From Opitutaceae bacterium (lineage in GTDB: Bacteria > Verrucomicrobiota > Verrucomicrobiia > Opitutales > Opitutaceae): a DNA stretch of 64,000 nt. Every line of letters starts with the position of its first letter. The stretch's first letter is position 1. This document shows positions 1 through 7,268 of the stretch, piece by piece. Under the pieces are notes generated by a model. That model was not told where the DNA came from. It worked only from the letters and a program-made list of their open reading frames with translations, and made no database searches. The translations under genes and the position numbers were made by a program. The stretch lies in contig PLXS01000007.1 in NCBI GenBank assembly GCA_003151515.1, positions 62,001 through 126,000 of the forward strand. The letters run 5' to 3'.

Positions 1-1
1 C

Positions 2-418
2 GGGATCGTCGAGGCCGACGAGAGGGAGAGGGCGGGGGAGGGGGGCAGGGCCCTCCTCAACCTCGGCCACACTTTCGGGCACGCGATCGAGCAGGTGACG
101 GGCTACGCGCAGTACCTGCACGGCGAGGCGGTCGCCGTGGGCCTTTGCGCCGCCGCGCGCCTGTCGCGCAGGTTGGGGCTCATTCCCGACTCGGATGTGG
201 CGAGGGTCGAGGCGACCGTCGCCGCGCACGCTCTGCCGGTGCGGGTGCGCACGGCGCTCTCCATAGCGAGCCTCATGGCCGTCGCGGCCCGCGACAAGAA
301 GGCGCGCGGCGGCTCGCCGCGCTTTGTCGTGCTCAAGGCGGTGGGCAGGGCCTCGGTCGTGGGCTCCGTGGCCCCGGACGCGGTCGAGGCGGCCTGGCGC
401 GAGGTGGGGTGCTCCTAG
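2..418 (+). CDS. aroB: 3-dehydroquinate synthase, C-terminal part (5' end outside window)
   Basis: AroB makes 3-dehydroquinate from DAHP in the shikimate pathway, using NAD and a divalent metal. The frame is open from base 2 to the TAG at 416-418, so only about the last 138 residues are here. The segment ALLNLGHTFGHAIEQ is the family's metal-binding histidine motif, and it is followed by LHGEAVAVGL, the second conserved His block. The helical C-terminal domain follows and ends with a normal-looking tail. The start and the N-terminal Rossmann domain lie upstream of the window. The next gene begins 57 bases downstream on the same strand, so co-transcription is possible but not shown. Identification is from motif recognition and is secure. 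Confidence 0.96.
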   Translation, partial: GIVEADERERAGEGGRALLNLGHTFGHAIEQVTGYAQYLHGEAVAVGLCAAARLSRRLGLIPDSDVARVEATVAAHALPVRVRTALSIASLMAVAARDKKARGGSPRFVVLKAVGRASVVGSVAPDAVEAAWREVGCS

Positions 419-475
419 GGCGCGCCCCCGAGAAAATTCGTGTGTTTGGGCCGGCTCCCGGCTATTGATTGACTC

Positions 476-1129
476 ATGTCCGCCATCGACGAAGGCATCG
501 TGCGCGAGTTCTTCGAGCAGAATGGATTCTTCGTGCGCCAGGTGCGCAAGTACCAGGTCCAGGCGCGCCGCAAGACGGGCGACGAGGAGGTCGACCTGCT
601 CGTGCACAACCCGGCCTGGCGCAAGACGAGCCGCAAGCCCGACTTCTTCCTCTTCTCGACCGAGCTGCAGTTCGTCCACCAGGCGGTCGTCGCCGTGAAG
701 CCCTGGCACACCGAGGTCTTCACGCCCGCGATGCTGAAGGGCTCCCCGGAGATCTTTGGGTTCCTCGAGCAGAACGTCGTCAAGCAGGCGTCGCGGCTCT
801 TCCCGCCGGACGCGGGCGACCTCGGGGGCGACGTGGCCAAGATCCTCGTCCTGCCGGCGCTCCCCACGGCGGAGCCGTTCCGCTCGCAGAGCGTCGCCCT
901 GCTCAAGGAGCGCGGCGTCGACGGCATCATCTCCTTCCGCTCGATGCTCCTGGACCTGATCGAGAAGATCGAGGCCAACCGCAACTACGGAAAGAGCGAC
1001 ACGCTGCAGGTCATACGCATCCTCAAGATCTACGACCTGCTCAAGGACGCGCAGCTCGACCTGCTGTCGGACCGCATGCAGTCGGCGAGAAGGGCGCGCG
1101 CCGCGCAGGCCGAGCCGGCCCGTGAGTAG
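476..1129 (+). CDS. Conserved-looking protein of unknown function, possible nuclease fold
   Basis: A 217-residue cytoplasmic protein with no signal peptide or membrane segment. I do not recognise a named family. The first 75 residues hold an acidic residue in a short helix, then EEVDLLV, then a hydrophobic strand ending in VAVKPW. This order (Glu, strand with Asp, strand with Lys) resembles the core of PD-(D/E)XK nucleases such as Holliday-junction resolvase-like domains. That is inference only, because the usual E/QxK element is imperfect. The C-terminal half is charged and probably helical. Codon use with strong G/C at third positions and the clean ATG support a real gene. It lies between aroB and lpxA with short gaps. 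Confidence 0.8.
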   Translation: MSAIDEGIVREFFEQNGFFVRQVRKYQVQARRKTGDEEVDLLVHNPAWRKTSRKPDFFLFSTELQFVHQAVVAVKPWHTEVFTPAMLKGSPEIFGFLEQNVVKQASRLFPPDAGDLGGDVAKILVLPALPTAEPFRSQSVALLKERGVDGIISFRSMLLDLIEKIEANRNYGKSDTLQVIRILKIYDLLKDAQLDLLSDRMQSARRARAAQAEPARE

Positions 1130-1193
1130 GCCGCCGCGCCGGGCGCAAAACGGACTCGCCCTGCGCCCGGCCGGCGCCGAGATTTCAGAGAAG

Positions 1194-1958
1194 ATGAAGC
1201 CATCCATCCACCCAACGGCAATCGTCGAGCCGGGCGCGCAGCTCGGCGACGGGTGCGTCATCCACGCCGGCGCGATCATCAGGCCGGGCGCGATCCTGGG
1301 CGAGCGCGTCGCGGTGCACCCCTACGCGGTGGTGGGCGGCGACCCCCAGGTCCTGCGCTTCAACCCCGCCGTGCGCACGGGCGTCAAGGTGGGCGCCGGC
1401 ACGATCATCCGCGAATACGTCACGATCAACCGCTCGACCGAGGAGGGCGGCCACACGCTCGTGGGCTCCAACTGCCTCTTCATGGCCTGCTCCCACGTGG
1501 CGCACGACGCAGCCGTCGGCGACAACGTCGTGGTCGCGAACGCGGTGCTGCTCGCCGGCCACGTGGTCGTCGGCAGCCATGCGGTCCTTGGCGGCGGCTC
1601 CGCCTACCACCAGTTCACTCGGGTGGGCGAGGGCGCCATCGTGGGCGGTCTCGCCCGCATCACGAAGGACATCCCGCCGTTCGTGATGGCCGCAGAGCGG
1701 GACGAGGTCGCGGGCCTGAACCTGGTGGGCCTTAGGCGGCGCGAGGTGCCGCGCGAGGCGATCGCGGAGGTGAAGGAGGCGTTCCGCCAGGTCTATTTCA
1801 CGCCGGGAAACATCCGCGAAGTCGCGGCCCGGCTTCTGGCCAAGGGGGGATTCAAGTCGGCGCAGGCCCGCGCGTTCCTGGAGTTCATCACCGCGGGCAA
1901 GAGGGGCATCGCGCGCGCCAGGCGGGCCTCGCTGGCGGACGGCGGGGCCGAGGAATGA
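1194..1958 (+). CDS. lpxA: Acyl-ACP--UDP-N-acetylglucosamine O-acyltransferase
   Basis: LpxA catalyses the first step of lipid A synthesis, moving an acyl chain from acyl-ACP to UDP-GlcNAc in the cytoplasm. The N-terminal 180 residues are hexapeptide repeats of a left-handed beta-helix (for example IHPTAIVEPG, VIHAGAIIRPG). The motif HVAHD near residues 101-105 contains the expected catalytic His (second His, about 104). The block IREYVTINR and the C-terminal helical region beginning near NLVGLRRR also match the family. I chose the ATG at 1194 because family similarity starts there. An upstream in-frame start at 1122 would add a non-conserved Arg/Ala-rich leader overlapping the preceding gene. 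The length of 254 residues is usual. It shows that the organism makes lipopolysaccharide. Confidence 0.96.
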   Translation: MKPSIHPTAIVEPGAQLGDGCVIHAGAIIRPGAILGERVAVHPYAVVGGDPQVLRFNPAVRTGVKVGAGTIIREYVTINRSTEEGGHTLVGSNCLFMACSHVAHDAAVGDNVVVANAVLLAGHVVVGSHAVLGGGSAYHQFTRVGEGAIVGGLARITKDIPPFVMAAERDEVAGLNLVGLRRREVPREAIAEVKEAFRQVYFTPGNIREVAARLLAKGGFKSAQARAFLEFITAGKRGIARARRASLADGGAEE

Positions 1959-1977
1959 CGCCCATGGGCGAAGGCCA

Positions 1978-2901
1978 TTGAGCGAGCGAATAGCAGTCAC
2001 CTGCGGCGACCCAGCCGGAGTCGGGCCCGACGTCATTGCGGCGTGGCTCGCCGCGGGCCCGATTGACCCGGGCGCCGTGACCCTGATCGGGCCCGCCCGC
2101 TGGCTCTCGGCCCTGCCGACGGGCCCGGGGAAGGTCCCCGTGGGCCTCGAGGGGTACGCCGCCGAGCCCGGAAGGCCGGACGGCGAGGGCTCGCTCGTCG
2201 CGTGGGCCGCCCTCGAGCGCGCGGCCGCGCTCTGCAGGGCCGGCGACTGCTCCGGGGTCGTGACCGGCCCGGTCAGCAAGGAGCGGATGGCCGCCATAGG
2301 CTGGCCATTCCCCGGGCAGACCGAGTTCTTCGCCGCGAGGTGGGGCGGGGCGCCCACGATGGCTTTCTGCGGCGGGCGCCTGCGCGTCGTCCTCGTCACC
2401 TGGCACGTGCCGCTTCGCGATGTGCCCGCCCACCTGACGCCGGAGAGCATCGCGCGCGCGCTCGGCGCCGCGGCCGAGCTCGCGCGCTGCGAGGGCGTGG
2501 GGGAGCCGAGGATCGGCGTGTGCGGCCTTAACCCGCACGCCGGCGAGGGAGGGCTGATCGGCACCGAGGAGCGCGACATCATAGACCCGATCCTGGACGG
2601 CCTGCGCGCCTCCCACCCGGGTCTTTCGAGGTGCCAGCCCGCGGACACGCTCTTCGGCCGGCAGCTAAGGGGGGAATTCGATGTCTCGGTGGCCCTCTAC
2701 CACGACCAGGGCCTGGCGCCGCTAAAGACGGTGGACTTCGAGGACTCCGTGAACGTCACCCTGGGCCTTGCGCACGTGCGAACGAGCCCCGACCACGGGA
2801 CCGCGTACGGGATAGCCGGCACGGGCAAGGCGAGCGCGCGGAGCTTCTCAAACGCCGTGGCGGCGGCGCGGCGCTTGATTAAGGCGAGAAGCGGGCGATA
2901 G
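1978..2901 (+). CDS. pdxA: 4-hydroxythreonine-4-phosphate dehydrogenase
   Basis: PdxA oxidises 4-phosphohydroxy-L-threonine with NAD(P) in the deoxyxylulose-5-phosphate-dependent pyridoxal phosphate pathway. The 307-residue product begins with the family signature ITCGDPAGVGP-like (here VTCGDPAGVGPD). It contains VVTGPVSKERM, GQTEFFA, the metal-ligand His in LVTWHVPL, GLNPHAGEGG, and the C-terminal YHDQGLAPLK and TSPDHGTAYGIAG blocks. Start is a TTG at 1978, 19 bases after lpxA; no ATG in this frame keeps the conserved N-terminus. Close spacing suggests one transcript with lpxA and the Fe-S carrier gene after it, although the pathways are unrelated. Confidence 0.96.
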   Translation: MSERIAVTCGDPAGVGPDVIAAWLAAGPIDPGAVTLIGPARWLSALPTGPGKVPVGLEGYAAEPGRPDGEGSLVAWAALERAAALCRAGDCSGVVTGPVSKERMAAIGWPFPGQTEFFAARWGGAPTMAFCGGRLRVVLVTWHVPLRDVPAHLTPESIARALGAAAELARCEGVGEPRIGVCGLNPHAGEGGLIGTEERDIIDPILDGLRASHPGLSRCQPADTLFGRQLRGEFDVSVALYHDQGLAPLKTVDFEDSVNVTLGLAHVRTSPDHGTAYGIAGTGKASARSFSNAVAAARRLIKARSGR

Positions 2902-2912
2902 TCCCCTAAAGC

Positions 2913-3299
2913 ATGCCCGAGCCCGCCACCTTGGTTCCGCAGACCGCCCCGCCCGCCTTCAGGGAGGGGGGCGAGGGCCTCGTGCGCCTCACCGATGCGG
3001 CGGGCGCCAAGGTGCGCGCCCTGGTCGCCCGCGAGGGCCAGGGCGAGTACCTGAGGATCGCGATCACCGGGGGCGGCTGCAACGGGCTCAGCTACAAGCT
3101 CGGATTCGCCCCGCAGCCCAGGAGGGGCGACATCCTCGTGCGCACCGCGGGCGTCCCCGTCCTCGTGGACGCGCGGACGGCGCTTTACCTGAAGGGAACG
3201 CAGGTCGACTACTCCAGCCAGCTCATAGCCGGGGGATTCAAGTTCACGAATCCCAACGCCAAGGCCAGCTGCTCCTGCGGGGAGAGCTTCAGCGTTTAG
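2913..3299 (+). CDS. A-type iron-sulfur cluster carrier (IscA/ErpA/SufA family)
   Basis: Carries and delivers [Fe-S] clusters from the assembly scaffold to apo-enzymes. The HesB/IscA domain spans about residues 24-128. The three conserved cysteines are present: one in GGGCNGLSY and two in the C-terminal SCSCGESF. The first 24 residues are Pro/Ala-rich and not part of the domain. Start ATG lies 11 bases after the pdxA stop. Which paralogue (IscA, SufA or ErpA) it corresponds to cannot be decided, because no isc or suf genes are adjacent. PdxA is not an Fe-S enzyme, so the linkage says little about the client. Confidence 0.93.
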   Translation: MPEPATLVPQTAPPAFREGGEGLVRLTDAAGAKVRALVAREGQGEYLRIAITGGGCNGLSYKLGFAPQPRRGDILVRTAGVPVLVDARTALYLKGTQVDYSSQLIAGGFKFTNPNAKASCSCGESFSV

Positions 3300-3365
3300 G
3301 TATTGTCATCAGGGCCGCTAGTTGCGAACTTCCCCCGATTCTACACACCCAGTAGCGCATAATTG

Positions 3366-4022
3366 ATGGCCTTACCGACTCCCTCGGCCGCCCCAGGCGG
3401 CAACCGCTCCAGCGGGCAGTACCAGCGTCGCAGCAACGATCCGTTCGCGAACATCCGCCGCAACCACCGCATCAAGGTCCCCCAGGTGCGCGTGATTTCC
3501 CCCGAAGGCAAGCAGCTGGGGATCCTCGACACGCCGAAGGCCGTCAACCTTGCGCTCGAGGTGGGGCTTGACCTGGTCGAGGTGGCCCCGAACGCCACGC
3601 CCCCGGTCTGCCGCATCATGGACTTCGGCAAGTACGTCTACGAGGAGCAGAAGAAGCACTCCCACGCCAAGTCCACGGCGAGCAAGATCAAGGAGATCGA
3701 GTTCACGGCGCGCATCGCCCCCAACGACTTCAACACGAAGCTGCGCCACGCGGAGGAGTTCCTGGACCACGGCAACAAGGTGAAGCTGCGCCTGAAGTTC
3801 CGCGGCCGCGAGATGGCCCACACCGAGATCGGGTTCGAGGTGATGAAGAGGGCCGTGATCGAGCTCGCCGGCATGGGGCACCCCGATTCTGAGCCCAAGC
3901 TGATCGGCCGCAACATCCACGTCATGCTGACGCCCCTTCCCGTGAACAAGCGAAAGGCGAAGTTCCAGGTGAAGGGCTCGGACGAGGCCGAGCCCGACGT
4001 CCCTCAGGAGGCCGAGGCCTGA
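3366..4022 (+). CDS. infC: Translation initiation factor IF-3
   Basis: IF-3 binds the 30S subunit and proofreads start codon selection. The two family domains are clear. The N-domain has NHRIKVPQVRVISPEG and ALEVGLDLVEVAP (about residues 33-80), the linker helix is lysine-rich around KKHSHAKSTASKIKEIEF, and the C-domain has LKFRGREMAH and a Pro/Lys tail. The product is 218 residues with a short N-terminal extension and an acidic C-terminal tail. I use ATG at 3366, though a TTG immediately before it is also possible. The rpmI-rplT genes that often follow infC are absent, and thrS lies about 50 kb away, so the common thrS-infC-rpmI-rplT order is broken here. Confidence 0.96.
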   Translation: MALPTPSAAPGGNRSSGQYQRRSNDPFANIRRNHRIKVPQVRVISPEGKQLGILDTPKAVNLALEVGLDLVEVAPNATPPVCRIMDFGKYVYEEQKKHSHAKSTASKIKEIEFTARIAPNDFNTKLRHAEEFLDHGNKVKLRLKFRGREMAHTEIGFEVMKRAVIELAGMGHPDSEPKLIGRNIHVMLTPLPVNKRKAKFQVKGSDEAEPDVPQEAEA

Positions 4023-4036
4023 TTGCGACCGCGGCC

Positions 4037-5128
4037 ATGCGCCCGGCGGCCCTCCTCCTGATTCTGGCGCCGGCCCTGGCATGCGCGGCGGAGCGGGCCG
4101 GGCCCGCAGTCACGCGAATCGGCTCGGTCGACTACATAAACATCGAGGACGAGGCCGCCCGGATCGGCCTCAGGGTCGAGCGCCTGGGCGCGCAGGCCAT
4201 CCTGCTGAAGGACGGGGCGCGGCCCGTGGCGCAGCTCACCGAGCACAGCCGCGAGATGGACCTGAAGGGGCTGCGCGTATTCCTCGGCAATCCCGTCAAC
4301 GAGAAGGGGGGGGCCTTCCACGTGAGCCTCGCGGATTACAGGCTTCGCCTGCTGCCGAGGCTTCGGCCCGCGCTCTGCCCGCCGCCCCCCCAGCCGCCCA
4401 GGAAGATAGCCATCGACCCGGGCCACGGGGGCCACGATCACGGGGCCGAGAACCACGCCCTGGGGACGATGGAGAAGACGTACACGCTCGACGTCGCGTC
4501 GCGCATGAAGCGCATGCTCGAGGCGGCCGGGTACGAGGTGGTGATGACGCGCGACTCCGACGTCGACGTGCCCCTCGCGCTCCGCGCGGAGGTCGCGAAC
4601 CGGGCCGGCGCGGACCTCTTCGTGAGCATCCACTTCAACTCCCTCTACCCGAACACGAAGACGACCGGCGCGGAGGTGCTCAACTTCCCGCCGCCCCGGC
4701 AGCGCTCCACGGACTCGTGGAGCATGGGCGGGAGGGATGACGCCGAGCCGGCCGCGGCCCCGGTGAACGCGTTCGACGCCTGGAACACACTGCTGGCCGG
4801 CGCCGTCCACCTGCGCATCCTCGACGCGCTGCGCGACGGCGACCGCGGCGAGAAGTTCGCGCACCTGGGGGTCTTGCGGGAGCTCAAGTGCCCGGGCATT
4901 CTCGTGGAGTCGGCCATCATCTCGAGCGACAAGGAATCGGCGCTCCTGGAGACCTCCGCGTTCAGGGAGAAGATCGCGTCGGCCGTTTGCGCCGGCATAG
5001 GCGATTACGCCGAGCAGCTTCGCGCGCTGCGGCCCGAGGCGCCCAGGGCGCAGCCGGGCCCGGCTCCTGCGGCGGCTCCGGGGGCTGCGGCGCAGCGCTT
5101 CGAGCCCACGCGGCCCAACGGCACGTGA
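4037..5128 (+). CDS. Exported N-acetylmuramoyl-L-alanine amidase (Amidase_3 / AmiC type)
   Basis: Zinc amidase that cuts the bond between MurNAc and the stem peptide of peptidoglycan, acting in the periplasm. A signal peptide is visible (MRPAALLLILAPALACAA). Residues about 25-110 form a small N-terminal domain of AMIN/copper-amine-oxidase-like appearance. The catalytic domain starts at IAIDPGHGGHD with the first Zn His; a Glu in the TMEKTYTL block, SIHFNSL with the second His, and PGILVESAIIS with the catalytic Glu follow. The last 30 residues are an Ala/Pro-rich tail. The stop TGA overlaps the GTG start of the next gene by four bases, so the two are translationally coupled. Confidence 0.92.
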   Translation: MRPAALLLILAPALACAAERAGPAVTRIGSVDYINIEDEAARIGLRVERLGAQAILLKDGARPVAQLTEHSREMDLKGLRVFLGNPVNEKGGAFHVSLADYRLRLLPRLRPALCPPPPQPPRKIAIDPGHGGHDHGAENHALGTMEKTYTLDVASRMKRMLEAAGYEVVMTRDSDVDVPLALRAEVANRAGADLFVSIHFNSLYPNTKTTGAEVLNFPPPRQRSTDSWSMGGRDDAEPAAAPVNAFDAWNTLLAGAVHLRILDALRDGDRGEKFAHLGVLRELKCPGILVESAIISSDKESALLETSAFREKIASAVCAGIGDYAEQLRALRPEAPRAQPGPAPAAAPGAAAQRFEPTRPNGT

Positions 5129-6249
5129 AGGGGCCGCTCAGGGTCTCGGGCGCCGACGCGCGCCGGTTCCTTCGCCGTGCGCACCGGCTCGACGAGCGCC
5201 TGCCCGGCACGGCCGCCGCCCTCGAGCGCCACGCCTACGTCCAGCTGGACCCGCTCAACGTGTGCGGAAGGATGCAGGACCACATCCTGCGCAACCGCGT
5301 GGCCGGCTACCGGGAGGGCGACCTCATGCGCCACCTGCACGGCGACGAGGGGGGCGCTCTTGCCGCCCGCGACCGGGTGGCCTTCGAGCACCACCTCCCG
5401 CTGACACACGTCCTGGCGGCCTTTCCGCTCGAGGCGTGGCCGCACCTGCAGGGCGCCATGCGCGCGAGGGAGCGCCGTCCCAGCGCCTGGATGGGACGGC
5501 TGACCGCCCGCGAGAGGGAGGTCTCGGCGCTCATTCTTGAGACCCTCGGGGCGGGGGGCCCCATCGGCCCGGAGGCCATCGTGGACGAGCGCAAGGGCCG
5601 GCGTGTCTGGGGCGCGGCCTCGCTCGCCAAGGCGACCATGCAGAAGCTCTTCTTCCACGGCAGGATCCTCATCTCCGGCCGCCGGGCGAACCGAAGGGTC
5701 TACGACCTGCCGGAGCGCGTCATGCCCGCGCAGGTCCTCGCTCAGCCACCAAGCGGGCCGGAGGAGGCCGCCCGCTGGGCCGCCACCTGCCGGCTTCGCC
5801 AGCACCGCCTCGGCGTCCTTCGCAGGGAGGAGGCGGCGCTCGTCGAGGACGTCGCCGCCCGGGTCCATGTCGAGGGCTGCCCGGCGCTTCACTGCCTGCT
5901 CGAGGACCTCGCCCTCTTCGAGGGCGACGGCGACGGCGGCGCCGGGCTCCCCGAGGCGCTGCTGCTCGCGCCGCTCGACCCGATCATCTATGACCGGCGC
6001 CTGACGCGCCTGCTCTGGGGATTCGACTACACCTGGGAGGCGTACGTGCCGGGGCCGAGGCGCAAGCGCGGCTACTACGCCCTGCCGGTCATGGCCGGCA
6101 CCGAGCTCGTGGGCCACGTCGACCTCAGGGCGGACCGGGCGAGGGGGCGCCTCGAGGTGGTCTCCCGCTCGGTGCGCCGCGGGCACCGGACCGCCCGGGC
6201 GGTGGGCGGACTCGCCCGCTTCCTTGGGCTTCGCCCGGCGCGGCCCTAG
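5125..6249 (+). CDS. ycaQ: Winged-helix DNA glycosylase, YcaQ/AlkX-type
   Basis: Family members unhook DNA interstrand crosslinks or remove bulky alkylated bases. The product (about 375 residues) has an N-terminal winged-helix region with RHAYVQLDPLNV. Its Gln-Leu-Asp matches the catalytic Q-x-D motif of the YcaQ/AlkX branch rather than the Q-x-Q of AlkZ. The C-terminal block with LAPLDPIIYDRRLTRLLWGF, YVPGPRRKRGYYALP and GHVDLRADR is the characteristic AlkZ/YcaQ core. I chose GTG at 5125, overlapping the amidase stop, because similarity begins at once with VSGADARRFL. Its TAG is shared with the convergent sigma factor gene through CTAG at 6246-6249. Confidence 0.9.
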   Translation: MKGPLRVSGADARRFLRRAHRLDERLPGTAAALERHAYVQLDPLNVCGRMQDHILRNRVAGYREGDLMRHLHGDEGGALAARDRVAFEHHLPLTHVLAAFPLEAWPHLQGAMRARERRPSAWMGRLTAREREVSALILETLGAGGPIGPEAIVDERKGRRVWGAASLAKATMQKLFFHGRILISGRRANRRVYDLPERVMPAQVLAQPPSGPEEAARWAATCRLRQHRLGVLRREEAALVEDVAARVHVEGCPALHCLLEDLALFEGDGDGGAGLPEALLLAPLDPIIYDRRLTRLLWGFDYTWEAYVPGPRRKRGYYALPVMAGTELVGHVDLRADRARGRLEVVSRSVRRGHRTARAVGGLARFLGLRPARP

Positions 6250-6917
6250 CAGGTTGCGACGCCGACCTGCCCGCCGGCCCTCGCCGGCTCGAACCAGCCG
6301 ATCGCCTCCGAGTCGACGGCGAACTCCCGGCACTCCTGCGCCAGGTGCCTGCGCAGGCGCTCGCGCGCCCGCGCGATCCGGCTCTTCACGGTTCCGACAT
6401 TGATGCCGAGGTTCGCCGCTATCTCTTCGTATGACTGGTCGAGGATCGTGCGCATGGTGAGAATCTTGCGGCAGGAGGGCTCGAGGCGCTCCATGCTCCG
6501 CTCGACCGCTTCAAGGAACTCGTTCCGGGAGCTTTCCTGCGCCGGGTCGGGCTCCGCCGTCGAGACAAGGTCGGAGAACGTCGAGTCGCCGTCCTCGCCC
6601 ATCGCCGCGTCGAGGGAGAGCGTCGCGCTGCGGCGCCGCCTGAAGTAGTACCAGTAGCGGTTGCGCGCCAGGTTGACAGCGATCCTGTGCAGCCAGGTGG
6701 CCACCGAGCAGTCGCCCCGGAACCGGGCGAAGCCCCGGTGGGCGCGAACGAACGTGTCCTGGACGATCTCCTCGGCGTCAGCCCTGTTGTGCAGAAGGCC
6801 CATCGCCGCCGCGAAGATTCGCGAAGTGTGGCGGTTCATGATCTCTGTGAAGGCGGACTCATCGCCCGCATTAAAACGTCCCACGAGTTCGGCGTCCTGG
6901 ATGGCTTCGGCATTCAT
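6246..6917 (-). CDS. RNA polymerase ECF-type sigma factor
   Basis: Sigma-70 family factor of the extracytoplasmic-function size, 223 residues. Region 2 spans about residues 5-90, with the -10 contacts around VQDTFVRAHRG and ATWLHRIAVNLARNRYW. A short acidic linker follows, then region 4 (about 140-200) with the helix-turn-helix SYEEIAANLGINVGTVKSRIARARERLRRHL. I use ATG at 6917; a GTG at 6950 would add 11 residues. The tail after region 4 is about 25 residues and Cys-containing. No anti-sigma gene adjoins it in the window. It is divergent from the TonB-dependent receptor across about 350 bases, a layout seen when an ECF factor controls a receptor, but no FecR-like protein is present, so that link is a guess. 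Confidence 0.93.
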   Translation of the reverse strand: MNAEAIQDAELVGRFNAGDESAFTEIMNRHTSRIFAAAMGLLHNRADAEEIVQDTFVRAHRGFARFRGDCSVATWLHRIAVNLARNRYWYYFRRRRSATLSLDAAMGEDGDSTFSDLVSTAEPDPAQESSRNEFLEAVERSMERLEPSCRKILTMRTILDQSYEEIAANLGINVGTVKSRIARARERLRRHLAQECREFAVDSEAIGWFEPARAGGQVGVATC

Positions 6918-6986
6918 GGCTGCCGACTTTGATACCTCAACGCGTGCCACGGCCGCGGCCGCTCACGTAAGGCCCTTGGTCCTTAG

Positions 6987-6999
6987 TCATTAAGAATGA
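6987..6999. promoter_or_regulatory. Small palindrome TCATT-aag-AATGA, possible operator
   Basis: Perfect 5-base arms around a 3-base centre, 70 bases upstream of the sigma factor start. Such a short palindrome can occur by chance. Its position in a divergent control region is the only support for an operator role. Confidence 0.25.
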
Positions 7000-7038
7000 T
7001 TGGCGGCGGAGGGCCGCCACCTTCCGTCCCCAAATTTC

Positions 7039-7051
7039 GTGCAAATTGCAC
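7039..7051. promoter_or_regulatory. Palindrome GTGCAA-a-TTGCAC, possible operator
   Basis: Perfect 6-base arms around one central base, in the sigma factor/receptor divergent region. This is a typical size for a dimeric repressor half-site pair. No regulator family is assigned. Confidence 0.35.
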
Positions 7052-7268
7052 AAGCAGGCGCGGCCCTCTTTCGCAAACGGCACGACGGCCCAAAAAATCC
7101 GTTCGGCGGCTAAGCGTTACAATTTTGCGTCACGAAAAATTTTCAGGCTTCCATGCTTGACTGTAACACAGGCAAACGATGTTCCTTGTTTTTAAGTTAG
7201 ATTCACACCAGCGGCCCCGTACCCCGGGGGTCGTATACCGGCAAGTTCTCGTAAGTAACCTACAAACC

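Larger units (their letters stand above)
6918..7268. other. 351-base intergenic region between divergent sigma factor and receptor genes
   Basis: No gene is seen here. The stretch is more A/T-rich toward 7080-7230 than its surroundings, as expected for promoters of two divergent genes. It holds two short perfect palindromes, annotated separately. A possible -35 TTGACT lies at 7157-7162, but no good -10 is spaced 16-18 bases away, so I do not call a promoter. Confidence 0.5.

Noticed and set aside
7157-7185. TTGACT at 7157 as part of a promoter for the TonB receptor
   Set aside because: The sequence at the expected -10 position (TGTTCC) does not resemble TATAAT.
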